Origin: an uncultured Roseibium sp. | GTDB lineage: Bacteria; Pseudomonadota; Alphaproteobacteria; Rhizobiales; Stappiaceae | Length of the DNA stretch: 61,270 bases | Assembly (NCBI RefSeq): GCF_947499295.1 | Contig: NZ_CANMNP010000023.1 | Span: forward strand, 1 to 61,270 | Direction of reading: 5' to 3' | Shown: piece after piece, positions 24,327-32,818 of the stretch | Layout of the letters: each line of letters opens with the position of its first letter | Position numbering within the stretch: position 1 is the first letter of the stretch | Made by a program: the position numbers and the translations under genes | The notes under the pieces: generated by a model | The model's database searches: none | What the model was told of the DNA's origin: nothing | The model's input: the letters and a program-made list of their open reading frames with translations, nothing else

Positions 24327-27221
24327 ATGCGACGGCTTTTGATCGGACTGGGCAGCCTGGTATTCATGCTGGTGACCATCATATTGGTCGTACCACTGTT
24401 CCTGCCCAAGGATGAGATCAAGCGCCAGGTGGTTGAACAGGTGGACCAACGCCTTGGCTGGCGGGTTAGGCTGGATGGTCCTGTTTCCCTGTCGCTGTTC
24501 CCTGGGTTCTCGCTGGTTGCGGAGCAAATCGGCCTCTCCGGAGAAGCCGGTGCAGACGGCATTGAATTTGCCAAAGCCGAGCGTATGGAATTTGGCTTGG
24601 CCTGGGGCGGACTGCTGTCCGGCAACATACAGGTGACAGGCATTTCGCTGGATCAACCGGATATTTATCTCGAAATCGGACCAAACGGCACGACCAGCTG
24701 GGAACCGCGTCGCGCGTTGGCAGTTGAAGCTGATTCCGACAATCAGCAAGCTGCCCCAAGAGTGGTTGAAGCGCCTGCGCAGACGGACGCAACCGCAGAA
24801 GCTGACGGCGGTGCTTCAGCACCTTCGGAGGGATATCTGAAAAGTATTGGTGTCGACAGCCTTGAGATCACCGGCGGGACGGTAACCTATAAAGATCTGT
24901 CCACGCCTGAGCCCATCAAGGTTACCGACCTGAACCTTTCTCTCAATGCTCCGGACCTGTCCGGTGTCGTTGACCTGAATTCCAGTTTTGTCTTCAACGA
25001 GATTCCGCTTGGGGTCGAAGGTTCCCTGACAAATCCGCTCGGACTGGTTTCAGGTGATCAGGTCCCGGTCAACCTCATTGTATCTTCCGCTGATAACAAG
25101 ATCACGGTCGGAGGCGAGGCGGGTATCGAACCTGCACGCGCCGAGTTGGCGATTGAAGGGTCCGGACCTTCGCTCAAGGCCCTTGCCGCGCTCGTTGGTC
25201 AGGATCTGGCGACGGATCCCGGTGCCTTCAATATGGACGCCAAGGTTTCAGGCACAGAAGCTGCGGTTTCGTTGGCTGATCTGCACATTACGCTCGGTCA
25301 ATTGTCGCTTGGAGGTGCCGCAGACGCGGACCTTTCCGGCCTTGTGCCGGAACTTTCCGGTCGGCTTGTGCTCAAGGATGGTTCGATTGCGGATCTTCTG
25401 TTGCTTTCCGGACAGGATTTGCCGGCAAGTGGAAAATTGAGTGCTGATCTTGCGTTTGACACGGTCGGTCTTACCGGCGAGGAGTTGGTGGCAGGGCTCG
25501 ACATAAACGGATCGGTTTCGATTTCGGAGGGTGAAATCGGCGGTCTCGGCCTCGCGTCTGCCGTCGGCGGTGACCCGGAAGCAGATCGACTGACCAACCT
25601 TGCCATGGATGTTGAGATGCAGGGCCTGGAAAAGCCGATATCCCTCAGCGGTGCAATGACCTGGCGTGGTGAAGGCTTTACGCTTACCGGCAATGCTAAT
25701 ACGGCCAAACTTCTGGCCGGAGGCGAAGCGCCGGTCTCGGTGACGATAAAAGGCAATCGCGTTGGCGCGGGCTTTGACGGATGGGTTGCGCGTACGGGCG
25801 CAGTTGACGGCGCTGTTCGTCTGGACACTGCGGATCTGCGCGGCCTTATGGCCTGGATGGGACAGCCGATTGGTGCGGGAGGGGGGCTCAAAACCTTCAA
25901 GGCATCCGGCATTTTCGGTGTTCAGGGCGAAACAATCACATTTGAGGAAACCCGTTTTACACTGGACAGCACTTCTGGCGAGGCAAATGGACGTATTGAA
26001 CTTGCCGGCAAGCCGAAGGTGACTGCCCGCCTCGCATTAGGGGCGCTGGTTCTTGACCCATATCTCGGCGGCAGCGCGCAATCGGGCGGAAAGGCTTCTT
26101 CTTCCGGATCCTCAGGCGGCAACGGTGGCGGCAATAGCGGAGGTAACACTGGCAAAAATGGTGGGTGGAGCAACGAGCCGATCGATTTTTCCGGGTTGAG
26201 GGCTGTCGATGCGGACTTCAAGGTAACAACGCAGGAAATCCGATGGGACAAGATCAAGATCGATCAGTCTGCACTTTCCGCGACCATAGCGAACGGTCTC
26301 CTGACGGCAAACCTGGAAAATCTGTCGCTTTACAATGGCAAGGGAACCGGAACGGTCAAGCTCAACGGGTCTTCTGACACGCCTGATATCGCGGCGAAAT
26401 TCGCACTGACCAGCCTCGATTCCTACCCCTTGTTGCGTGATGCGGCTGATTTCAGCTGGATTGAAGGCAAGGCGACCATCAATATGGATGTCACTTCCAA
26501 AGGGGCGAGTGAGCAGGCGCTTGTTCAAGGCCTTAATGGAAGCGCAAGCTATCAGTTCATGGACGGCGCGATCCGCGGGATCAACATTCCCAAAATGGTG
26601 CGTGGTCTTTCCATTGAAACTTTGCTGGGCTGGCAGGAAAACGCGTCGGAAAAGACCGATTTCAGTTCACTCGGTGCGACCTTCCAGATCAACAACGGTG
26701 TTGCCAAGACCGAAGACCTGGCGATGGTGGGGCCGCTTTTGCATATGACGGGCAAGGGCACGACCGACATGCCGAAACAAAGCCTTTCCTGGCGCGTTGA
26801 GCCGAAGATTGTCCCGACGCTGGAAGGACAAGCTCCTCAACCGCGCCGAAAGGGCGAAGACAAGAAAATGGCCGGCCTTGGCGTGCCCATCGTAATCGAA
26901 GGATCCTGGAACGATCCGCGGATCTATCCGGACATCAAAGGCATTCTGGAAAACCCGGAAGCTGCCTATAAGCAACTGCAGAAAACCGGTGGCGAGTTGA
27001 TTTCCATCTTGCAAGGCAACAAGGAACCCTCGCAGGAACTGGTCGATGCAGCGAACAAGGTTATAGAACGGGCAACCGGAGGAAACACGCAAATCAATGT
27101 TCAAAAAGTCATTGAGGGTGATGTTGACGACGAAGAGGTTCTGAAAGCGGTAGAAGAAGGTTTCGGACTGCCTGCGGGCCTTCTTGGCAATGTTTTCGGC
27201 AAGCAGAAGAAAAACAACTAG
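24327..27221 (+). CDS. AsmA-family protein
   Basis: Predicted protein of 964 residues from ATG 24327; an ATG at 24312 sits directly against the GAGGAG motif and is less likely. The N-terminal membrane anchor (RRLLIGLGSLVFMLVTIILVVPLFLP in pieces) is followed by the AsmA N-terminal domain (DEIKRQVVEQVDQRLGWRV; GPVSLSLFPGFSL) and long repetitive beta-strand regions. A Gly/Ser/Asn-rich linker lies near residues 595-617. The C-terminal AsmA domain (LNGSASYQFMDGAIRGINIPKMVR in pieces) follows. AsmA-like proteins are inner-membrane-anchored periplasmic bridges linked to outer-membrane lipid transport and assembly. It is convergent with the lyase gene of the TRAP operon. Confidence 0.92.
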   Translation: MRRLLIGLGSLVFMLVTIILVVPLFLPKDEIKRQVVEQVDQRLGWRVRLDGPVSLSLFPGFSLVAEQIGLSGEAGADGIEFAKAERMEFGLAWGGLLSGNIQVTGISLDQPDIYLEIGPNGTTSWEPRRALAVEADSDNQQAAPRVVEAPAQTDATAEADGGASAPSEGYLKSIGVDSLEITGGTVTYKDLSTPEPIKVTDLNLSLNAPDLSGVVDLNSSFVFNEIPLGVEGSLTNPLGLVSGDQVPVNLIVSSADNKITVGGEAGIEPARAELAIEGSGPSLKALAALVGQDLATDPGAFNMDAKVSGTEAAVSLADLHITLGQLSLGGAADADLSGLVPELSGRLVLKDGSIADLLLLSGQDLPASGKLSADLAFDTVGLTGEELVAGLDINGSVSISEGEIGGLGLASAVGGDPEADRLTNLAMDVEMQGLEKPISLSGAMTWRGEGFTLTGNANTAKLLAGGEAPVSVTIKGNRVGAGFDGWVARTGAVDGAVRLDTADLRGLMAWMGQPIGAGGGLKTFKASGIFGVQGETITFEETRFTLDSTSGEANGRIELAGKPKVTARLALGALVLDPYLGGSAQSGGKASSSGSSGGNGGGNSGGNTGKNGGWSNEPIDFSGLRAVDADFKVTTQEIRWDKIKIDQSALSATIANGLLTANLENLSLYNGKGTGTVKLNGSSDTPDIAAKFALTSLDSYPLLRDAADFSWIEGKATINMDVTSKGASEQALVQGLNGSASYQFMDGAIRGINIPKMVRGLSIETLLGWQENASEKTDFSSLGATFQINNGVAKTEDLAMVGPLLHMTGKGTTDMPKQSLSWRVEPKIVPTLEGQAPQPRRKGEDKKMAGLGVPIVIEGSWNDPRIYPDIKGILENPEAAYKQLQKTGGELISILQGNKEPSQELVDAANKVIERATGGNTQINVQKVIEGDVDDEEVLKAVEEGFGLPAGLLGNVFGKQKKNN

Positions 27222-27237
27222 TTTCCGGCTTGTCGGA

Positions 27238-28113
27238 CTATTTGTCTCTTTTGGACGTGTCGTATTGCTCTGACACTTCGTAGTAAGTGTTGAAGCCGAT
27301 GCGTTCTCTCAGATCTGCGAAACTCATGAGATCCGGCGAGCGATCCTGATCAAGTTTCAGGCGTTCCAATGTGCCGACCATTGCCTTCATCGCACTGGCC
27401 ATCAGCGTCAGCGGATAGGCGGCGATGGCATACCCGATTTCCTGCAAATCCTTGTGTGACAGGTCCGGCGTTTCGCCGCCTTCCACGATGTTGGCCATTT
27501 TGGGTCCCGGCAGCTCCCGGCAAATGGTTTCCATCTCCGAAACGGTTTTGGGTGCCTCGACGAAGAGAATGTCAGCTCCAAGTTCTTTGAACATGCGGGC
27601 TCTTTCAATGGCCTCACCAAGTTCATGTTCGTGGCGCGCGTCGGTGCGGGCCAGGATGAGAATGTCGGCTCCGTCCGCGCGGGCGTCGACGGCGGCCCGA
27701 ATGCGGTCATAAGCTTCCTGCCGCGATACAACTGCCTTTCCCGGCGTGTGGCCGCATCGCTTTGGCGCAAGCTGATCCTCGATCATGACGGCTGCCGCGC
27801 CAGCCTTTGCAAAGCCGGTGACTGTCCGGCGAACATTCATGGCGTTTCCGTATCCTTCATCTCCGTCGGCTATCACCGGAATGGAAACGGCATCGGTAAT
27901 ATTTCGGGCCTGATCAAGTACTTCCGAATAAGACATCAGGCCGAGATCGGGTTGGCCGATCCGACTTGCAGAGGCGGCAAATCCCGACATGAATGTCAGA
28001 TCGAAATCAGCCTGTTCGATCAGTTTCGCCGATAGTGCATCATAGCAGCAGGGCATCACGTGCAGCTTGTCCTGCGCCAGAAGCGTACGGAGGGTGTCGG
28101 CCGGAGATGGCAT
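27238..28113 (-). CDS. Isocitrate lyase/PEP mutase-family C-C lyase
   Basis: Predicted protein of 291 residues, started at 28113 (MPSPADT) with GAGG 8 bases upstream. The TIM-barrel superfamily marks are present: YDALSAKLIEQADF, PVIADGDEGYGN, and the catalytic loop EDQLAPKRCGHTPGK with the KRCGH cysteine used by isocitrate, methylisocitrate and dimethylmalate lyases. This makes it a C-C lyase rather than a phosphonate mutase. The exact substrate, possibly a branched malate, is an inference. It follows dctM by 10 bases in a dctP-dctQ-dctM-lyase operon, so the TRAP system may import its substrate. Confidence 0.88.
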   Translation of the reverse strand: MPSPADTLRTLLAQDKLHVMPCCYDALSAKLIEQADFDLTFMSGFAASASRIGQPDLGLMSYSEVLDQARNITDAVSIPVIADGDEGYGNAMNVRRTVTGFAKAGAAAVMIEDQLAPKRCGHTPGKAVVSRQEAYDRIRAAVDARADGADILILARTDARHEHELGEAIERARMFKELGADILFVEAPKTVSEMETICRELPGPKMANIVEGGETPDLSHKDLQEIGYAIAAYPLTLMASAMKAMVGTLERLKLDQDRSPDLMSFADLRERIGFNTYYEVSEQYDTSKRDK

Positions 28114-28123
28114 GGTTCGAACC

Positions 28124-29395
28124 TCAGAAATTAAAGGGTATATAAAGGGCCAGAGCCGGCCAGAAATAAAGGATGGCAACGCTGAACAGCATCAATCCCA
28201 GGAACGGCAGCACGCCGCGGGCGACCTCTGACAATTTGGATTTGGCGACCGACTGGATCACATAAAGATTGAGGCCGACAGGCGGCGTGATCAATGCGCA
28301 CTCAACCATCACCACCATGTAGACGCCGAACCATATCGGGTCAAAACCAAGGATCAGTGCTGCCGGCAAGAGGACCGGTGTCATGATCAGAACCATGGAC
28401 AGGGCTTCAAACACCAGACCCATGATCAGCAGGACAACCGAGACGACCAGGATAAAAGTCAGAGGGGTGTCGAAATTCTGGCTAATGAACATCGAAATGT
28501 CCTGGGGTATCCGATAGAGCGTGATCGCCTTGCCGAAAACTTTTGCGCCAGCCACGATCATCAGGATAGCCACGGTCGTTATCATGCTGTCGAAAATGGC
28601 TTCACGGAACGACAACCAGGTTAAGCGCCGCATCGCGAGCGTAATCACAAGCGCACCGGCAAGGCCGATCGCCGCAGCTTCGGTCGGGGTTGCAGCGCCG
28701 ATATAGATCACTCTGATCACATAAGCAGCCAACAGGACCGAGGGGAGTGCGCGCAGTGACGACCAGAATCTCGTTTCCCAACCTGCCGCTGGGACCGCTT
28801 CAAATCCGCCGAACCAGCGCGCATAAATCATGGAGAAAACGATGAACAGCGTGAGCAGAAGAAGGCCCGGGCCTATCCCGGCGAGAAATAGCGAAATGAC
28901 GGATTGCTCCGTGACGAAGCCATAAACGATCATCGGAATGGAAGGCGGGATGAGAATGCCAAGCGTGCCGCCGGCGGCCAACAATCCATAGACAAATCGT
29001 TTCTGATATCCGCGTTCGATCATTTCAGGGATGGCAACCGTGCCAATCGTCGCTGCGGTCGCCACGGACGAACCGGATATCGCGGCGAAGATGCCACAAG
29101 ATATGATGGTCGCCACTGCCAGACCGCCCGGCCAATGTCCAACCCAGGCATGAACCGCTGCAAAGAGGTCCTTGCCGACCCCACCTTTCAACAGAATGTT
29201 GGACATCAACAGGAAAAGCGGTACGGCCAAAAGAATGAAGCCATCCAGAGTGGAGAGAATGGCTTGCGGAGCCATAAGCGGTGAAAAGCCGCCAAACAGA
29301 AGCAGAGCCAGTCCCAGCCCGCCGAGGGCAAAGGCAACCGGAACGCGGATCAGAAGAAGGCTGAAGAGAGCCGCAAGGATCAAAATCGTGGTCAT
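28124..29395 (-). CDS. dctM: TRAP transporter large permease (DctM)
   Basis: Predicted protein of 423 residues, started at 29395 (MTTILIL); the ATGA overlap with dctQ indicates translational coupling. It has 11-13 hydrophobic segments and the family patterns GSSVATAATIGTVAIPEM, AAGGTLGILIPPSIPMIVYG and ALITPPVGLNLYV. The large subunit forms the sodium-dependent translocation channel in the inner membrane for organic acids delivered by the DctP binding protein. Its substrate is not evident from the sequence; the adjacent lyase suggests a dicarboxylate or branched-chain hydroxyacid. Confidence 0.95.
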   Translation of the reverse strand: MTTILILAALFSLLLIRVPVAFALGGLGLALLLFGGFSPLMAPQAILSTLDGFILLAVPLFLLMSNILLKGGVGKDLFAAVHAWVGHWPGGLAVATIISCGIFAAISGSSVATAATIGTVAIPEMIERGYQKRFVYGLLAAGGTLGILIPPSIPMIVYGFVTEQSVISLFLAGIGPGLLLLTLFIVFSMIYARWFGGFEAVPAAGWETRFWSSLRALPSVLLAAYVIRVIYIGAATPTEAAAIGLAGALVITLAMRRLTWLSFREAIFDSMITTVAILMIVAGAKVFGKAITLYRIPQDISMFISQNFDTPLTFILVVSVVLLIMGLVFEALSMVLIMTPVLLPAALILGFDPIWFGVYMVVMVECALITPPVGLNLYVIQSVAKSKLSEVARGVLPFLGLMLFSVAILYFWPALALYIPFNF

Positions 29396-29886
29396 GAAGG
29401 CGCATCCGCCCCAGGCATTGTGCCGCGCATCGCTTTCAAGACTTCCAACAAGGCTTGAACAAAAAGGAGGGCGAAGCCAACCGGGATTGCCAGTTCGGCA
29501 ACCCATGTCGGCAAATCGAGCATGGACCCCGTGGTTCTGCCACGTTCAAAGGAATCCCAGAAAATGTCGCCACCGAACCATGTGACAATTCCGCTGAAAA
29601 GACCTACGGCCAACATCGACAAGCCGTAGCAAAGCCGTTTCCCGAAGGGCCCAAGGCGCTCCGTAATCGCATCGACAGCGATGTGACGACCGGATTGAAG
29701 CAGCCAGGGCATTGCCAGCATTGTTCCCCAGATCAGGCAAAGCTGCGAAAGCTCGGCAGCCCAGATCGTTGGCGCGATGAAGAGATATCGGGCGGCCACT
29801 TCATAGGTCAGCATCCCTCCGGCACAAAAGAACAAAAGTGCGGCGATCCACGCCAGGGCGCGCAGCAATGAAGAAAAGGTGGTCAT
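29392..29886 (-). CDS. dctQ: TRAP transporter small permease (DctQ)
   Basis: Predicted protein of 164 residues with four membrane segments (ALAWIAALLFFCAGGML; TIWAAELSQLCLIWGTMLAM; LCYGLSMLAVGLFSGIV; LAIPVGFALLFVQALLEVL). The pattern WAAELSQLCLIWGTMLAMPWLL is typical of DctQ. It pairs with DctM in the inner membrane. The stop codon overlaps the dctM start. It lies 139 bases after dctP. Confidence 0.93.
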   Translation of the reverse strand: MTTFSSLLRALAWIAALLFFCAGGMLTYEVAARYLFIAPTIWAAELSQLCLIWGTMLAMPWLLQSGRHIAVDAITERLGPFGKRLCYGLSMLAVGLFSGIVTWFGGDIFWDSFERGRTTGSMLDLPTWVAELAIPVGFALLFVQALLEVLKAMRGTMPGADAPS

Positions 29887-30025
29887 GAAACCCTCAGGAT
29901 GGGCGGCGGTCAGGCGCTGATCCGCGAAATCGGTTCTGGCGGATGGCAGTCACATGGAAGAACGAGCATGTGCGATGACCGGCGTAAAGCCGATCATCGG
30001 TTGAAACAGTCTCGTTTTGGCAAGG

Positions 30026-31018
30026 TCAGAGTTTTTTCGCGGCATCCATGACCTTTTGACCCAGATCACCGGTTTTCTCGATATAGGCCTCATAGACGGG
30101 TTCACTGACGGTTTTCCAGGCGGCAATTTCGTCCGCAGTGGGACGATAAACCGTCATGCCGTTTTCTTCAGCTGCCTTATAAGCGTCCGCCTCGATCTGC
30201 GACATGCGATCACGAACATCGTTTTCTGCCGTTAGCGCCGCAGCTTCCACAATCGCCTTGTGCTCATCCGGCAGCCCGTTCCAGAAATCCGTGTTGACGA
30301 CGACAATGAACTCAATGTCCGCATTGTTGGTGACGGTTATCGTGTCCATCACATCCCAGAGCTTTCTGGATTTCACACCGGAAACACCGGTCATGCCGAT
30401 ATCAACGGTGCCCCGCTGGTACGCAAGATATTGCTCTGAACCTGAGATCAGTGTCGGTGCTCCACCTGCAGCCTTGACGAAGTCGCCGAGGGTCTTGCCG
30501 AATACGCGAACCTTTTTGCCCTTCATGTCTTCAGGTGTTTTGATCGGTGTTTCTTTGGACAGCATGATCGCGCCGCCATAGGCCTGCCACCACAGAACGG
30601 TCGACCCTGTGTCTTGAATAGCCTCATCCAATGGTCCCCGGACAGCCGATCCGGGGGCGACAGCCGCGCGAACCTTGTCTTCAGTGTCGAACAGGAACGG
30701 CTGATAGAAGATGTCGACCGCCGGAACGTCTCCGACATACCGGGTGAGTGAGGCGACGCCCATCTCGATGGCACCGGATCCAACTGCCGCCGGGACTTCC
30801 TTGTCCTTGTAAAGCTGGGCGGAATCATAAATCTCGACCGCGATGTCACCGTTTGAATTCTTTTCCACTTCCTCCTTGAAGAGGAGCAGGTTCTGGCCGA
30901 GATGGCTGGTGAGCGGCAACTGCAGTGAAATCCGCAATGTCGTGTCGGCTGCCAAAGCGGAGCCAGCAGAAAGACCAAGCGCAATTGCGGCGCCGAGCGC
31001 CCAATTCAATGTTTTCAT
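30026..31018 (-). CDS. dctP: TRAP transporter solute-binding protein (DctP)
   Basis: Predicted protein of 330 residues, started at 31018 (MKTLNWALG) with GGGAGG about 6 bases upstream. A signal peptide (ending SAGSALAAD) exports it to the periplasm. Family features include LGQNLLLFKEEVEKNSNGDIAVEIY (in pieces), the LPLTSH start of the mature chain and GKKVRVFGKTLGDFVKAAGGAP. The binding-site arginine usually found after the hinge is probably R in KVRVFG. First gene of the dctP-Q-M-lyase operon. The ligand is unknown; organic acids are usual. Confidence 0.94.
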   Translation of the reverse strand: MKTLNWALGAAIALGLSAGSALAADTTLRISLQLPLTSHLGQNLLLFKEEVEKNSNGDIAVEIYDSAQLYKDKEVPAAVGSGAIEMGVASLTRYVGDVPAVDIFYQPFLFDTEDKVRAAVAPGSAVRGPLDEAIQDTGSTVLWWQAYGGAIMLSKETPIKTPEDMKGKKVRVFGKTLGDFVKAAGGAPTLISGSEQYLAYQRGTVDIGMTGVSGVKSRKLWDVMDTITVTNNADIEFIVVVNTDFWNGLPDEHKAIVEAAALTAENDVRDRMSQIEADAYKAAEENGMTVYRPTADEIAAWKTVSEPVYEAYIEKTGDLGQKVMDAAKKL

Positions 31019-31188
31019 GATTTCCTCCCAAATACGCCGGCCAGTCTGGCAAAGCTGCAATTTGGGGTCAATGAAATCTGTTCCGAACAATCGTTACGAT
31101 AACTCAACAAACACTTGAGCCATTCAGGAAGCAACAATCGTGGAGCCGTTCAGTCAGTTCGGAAAACGGCGATGGTTTGGCCAAACAC

Positions 31189-31222
31189 AAAAAACCACCG
31201 CCGGCGTGACCTCCGGCGATGG
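31189..31222 (-). terminator. Rho-independent terminator of the EF-hand gene
   Basis: On the minus strand CCATCGCCGG pairs with CCGGCGGTGG (10 bp, one G-T) around a 7-base loop and is followed by TTTTTT (bases 31194-31189). It lies about 60 bases past the EF-hand gene stop and before the dctP promoter region. Confidence 0.92.
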
Positions 31223-31284
31223 TCTTGATCGGGCGGCTGCGCCGCGCTGGCGGAGTTATGGGGGGTAACCGCCCGAAACCGTTG

Positions 31285-31515
31285 TTACGGCTGAACTGTT
31301 GCGAACTCGTCAGGATCCAGCATGCTGTCCTGGTTGGCGTCCGCAGCTTTGAAAAGATCTTCCGACATAGCCGGATTTGCAGCCGTAATTTCTTCAAAAG
31401 TCACGAAACCGTCCTGGTTGCTATCGACTGCCTCAAAGGACATGCCCTGTGCAAGAGCCGCAGAAGAAACGGTGAAAGCACCTACGAGGATCGCGGCAGT
31501 AAGACGTTTGGACAT
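31285..31515 (-). CDS. Small exported EF-hand protein
   Basis: Predicted protein of 76 residues, started at 31515 (MSKRLTAA) with GGAGG 7 bases upstream. A signal peptide (residues 1-23, SSAALAQG) is followed by two EF-hand loops, DSNQDGFVTFEE and DANQDSMLDPDE. It is probably a periplasmic calcium-binding protein. The second loop has Asp-Ser rather than Asp-Gly at positions 5-6, a mild departure. It is a single-gene unit with its own terminator. Confidence 0.88.
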   Translation of the reverse strand: MSKRLTAAILVGAFTVSSAALAQGMSFEAVDSNQDGFVTFEEITAANPAMSEDLFKAADANQDSMLDPDEFATVQP

Positions 31516-31702
31516 GATATGACCTCCAACTGTTTGGTTTTGGTCTTGGTGTTCCGTCCATTCGTCAGGTCCCTGCGACCCGTCGAACCGGAACAGGGAG
31601 GACTTTGCTGTGGGATCGCGACGGGCAAAGGGCCGCTTGAGGAAAAAGTCGCGGCATTGTTGTGGCCGACATAACGATTCAGTCACTGGTTGGTCAAATT
31701 CC

Positions 31703-31718
31703 TGTCAATTTTGACAGT
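31703..31718. promoter_or_regulatory. Short perfect inverted repeat between yggS and the EF-hand gene
   Basis: CTGTCAA (31703-31709) and TTGACAG (31712-31718) with a 2-base spacer lie about 60 bases past the yggS stop and 190 bases upstream of the EF-hand gene. It may be an operator for the EF-hand gene. The binding protein is unknown, and a chance origin is possible. Confidence 0.3.
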
Positions 31719-31779
31719 TTCAGGCAGCTTCGCGACTGAGAAAGGCTTTCTTGCCGTGTTTGTCGTCACCTGACGCCAC

Positions 31780-32451
31780 TTAACGGTAATCACGCGCTCC
31801 GAAAATCGCCGAACCGACCCGAACATGAGTCGCGCCGAAGCCAACCGCGGTCTTGTAGTCCGAAGACATGCCCATGGAGAGACCTTTGATCGCGTTGCGG
31901 GCAGCGATCTTCTCCAGAAGGGCAAAATGCTCACCGGGAGCTTCATCAATGGGTGGAATGCACATGAGACCGACGATGTTCAATCCGACACCGTCGCGGC
32001 AAGCGCGTACGAATGTGTCAACGTCCTGAGGCGCAATTCCCGCCTTCTGCGGTTCCTCGCCAGTGTTGACCTGAATGAAGCACGGCAGCTGGCGATCTTG
32101 CCTGTCCATCTCCGATTTCAGCGCTTTCGCAATCTTCAGACGGTCCACGGTGTGGATCACGTCGAATGTGGCAACCGCTTCTTTAGCCTTGTTGGACTGC
32201 AAGGGGCCGATCAGATGCAATTCGATCCCATCAAAATCTTCGCGCAGTCCGGGCCATTTCTGCATCGCTTCCTGAACCCGGTTCTCGCCAAAGACACGTT
32301 GGCCGGCGTCCAGGACCGGACGAATTGATGCGCTGTCGAATGTTTTGGAAACAGCAATCAATGTGACCGATCCTGAGGCCCGGCTGAATTCGGACTCAGC
32401 CTTGCTGATGTCGGTCAGGGTCGCGGCAAGGCGCTCAGCGGCATCGGTCAT
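31780..32451 (-). CDS. YggS-family PLP-binding protein
   Basis: Predicted protein of 223 residues, started at 32451 (MTDAAERLA) with GGAG 6 bases upstream; the frame stays open to 32550, but that makes an atypical leader. Features: the PLP-lysine segment LIAVSKTFD, FGENRVQEA, LHLIGPLQSNK, VNTGEEPQKAG, and the phosphate-binding end SMGMSSDYKTAVGFGATHVRVGSAIFG (in pieces). The family (YggS/PROSC) carries and balances pyridoxal phosphate in the cytoplasm. The frame terminates in GARDYR. It is divergent from leuS across a 367-base spacer, the common alphaproteobacterial arrangement. Confidence 0.94.
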   Translation of the reverse strand: MTDAAERLAATLTDISKAESEFSRASGSVTLIAVSKTFDSASIRPVLDAGQRVFGENRVQEAMQKWPGLREDFDGIELHLIGPLQSNKAKEAVATFDVIHTVDRLKIAKALKSEMDRQDRQLPCFIQVNTGEEPQKAGIAPQDVDTFVRACRDGVGLNIVGLMCIPPIDEAPGEHFALLEKIAARNAIKGLSMGMSSDYKTAVGFGATHVRVGSAIFGARDYR

Positions 32452-32818
32452 CAATTTCTCCATGAGAAAACGGTCTGACGAAAGAGACACTCCGGTCTCT
32501 GACATTGGCTCCATGCGGTCTGTCATAACCATGTTTGAAATCAGCTTCAAATGGCATCTTAAATCCTAAGTGCCGAAGGCCCGGTCTGCGAGCGGTATCA
32601 CTTCCTGCAGAACAACTTCATGTGCGCTTTTGACCGGAAAAGGTCCCTGATCCACCCCTCCAAACGCTTTACGGATGCGGCTTTGCGCAATAAACAGGCT
32701 TCAGCAGGCACAAACGCCTGACACATGTTGACCGCGGGCAGGATTTCTGGTGACAGTCCGGCAGTCAATCATTCACAAATTCCGCCAGATCCGGCGGCAA
32801 GAACAAACGGCATAATTG
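32452..32818. other. Divergent upstream region of yggS and leuS
   Basis: About 370 bases containing the promoters of both genes. No T-box-like leader, terminator or convincing operator is visible before leuS. Confidence 0.4.

Noticed and set aside
26090..26165. Simple-sequence repeat in the AsmA gene
   Set aside because: It encodes an in-frame Gly/Ser/Asn linker between domains and has no sign of being mobile.
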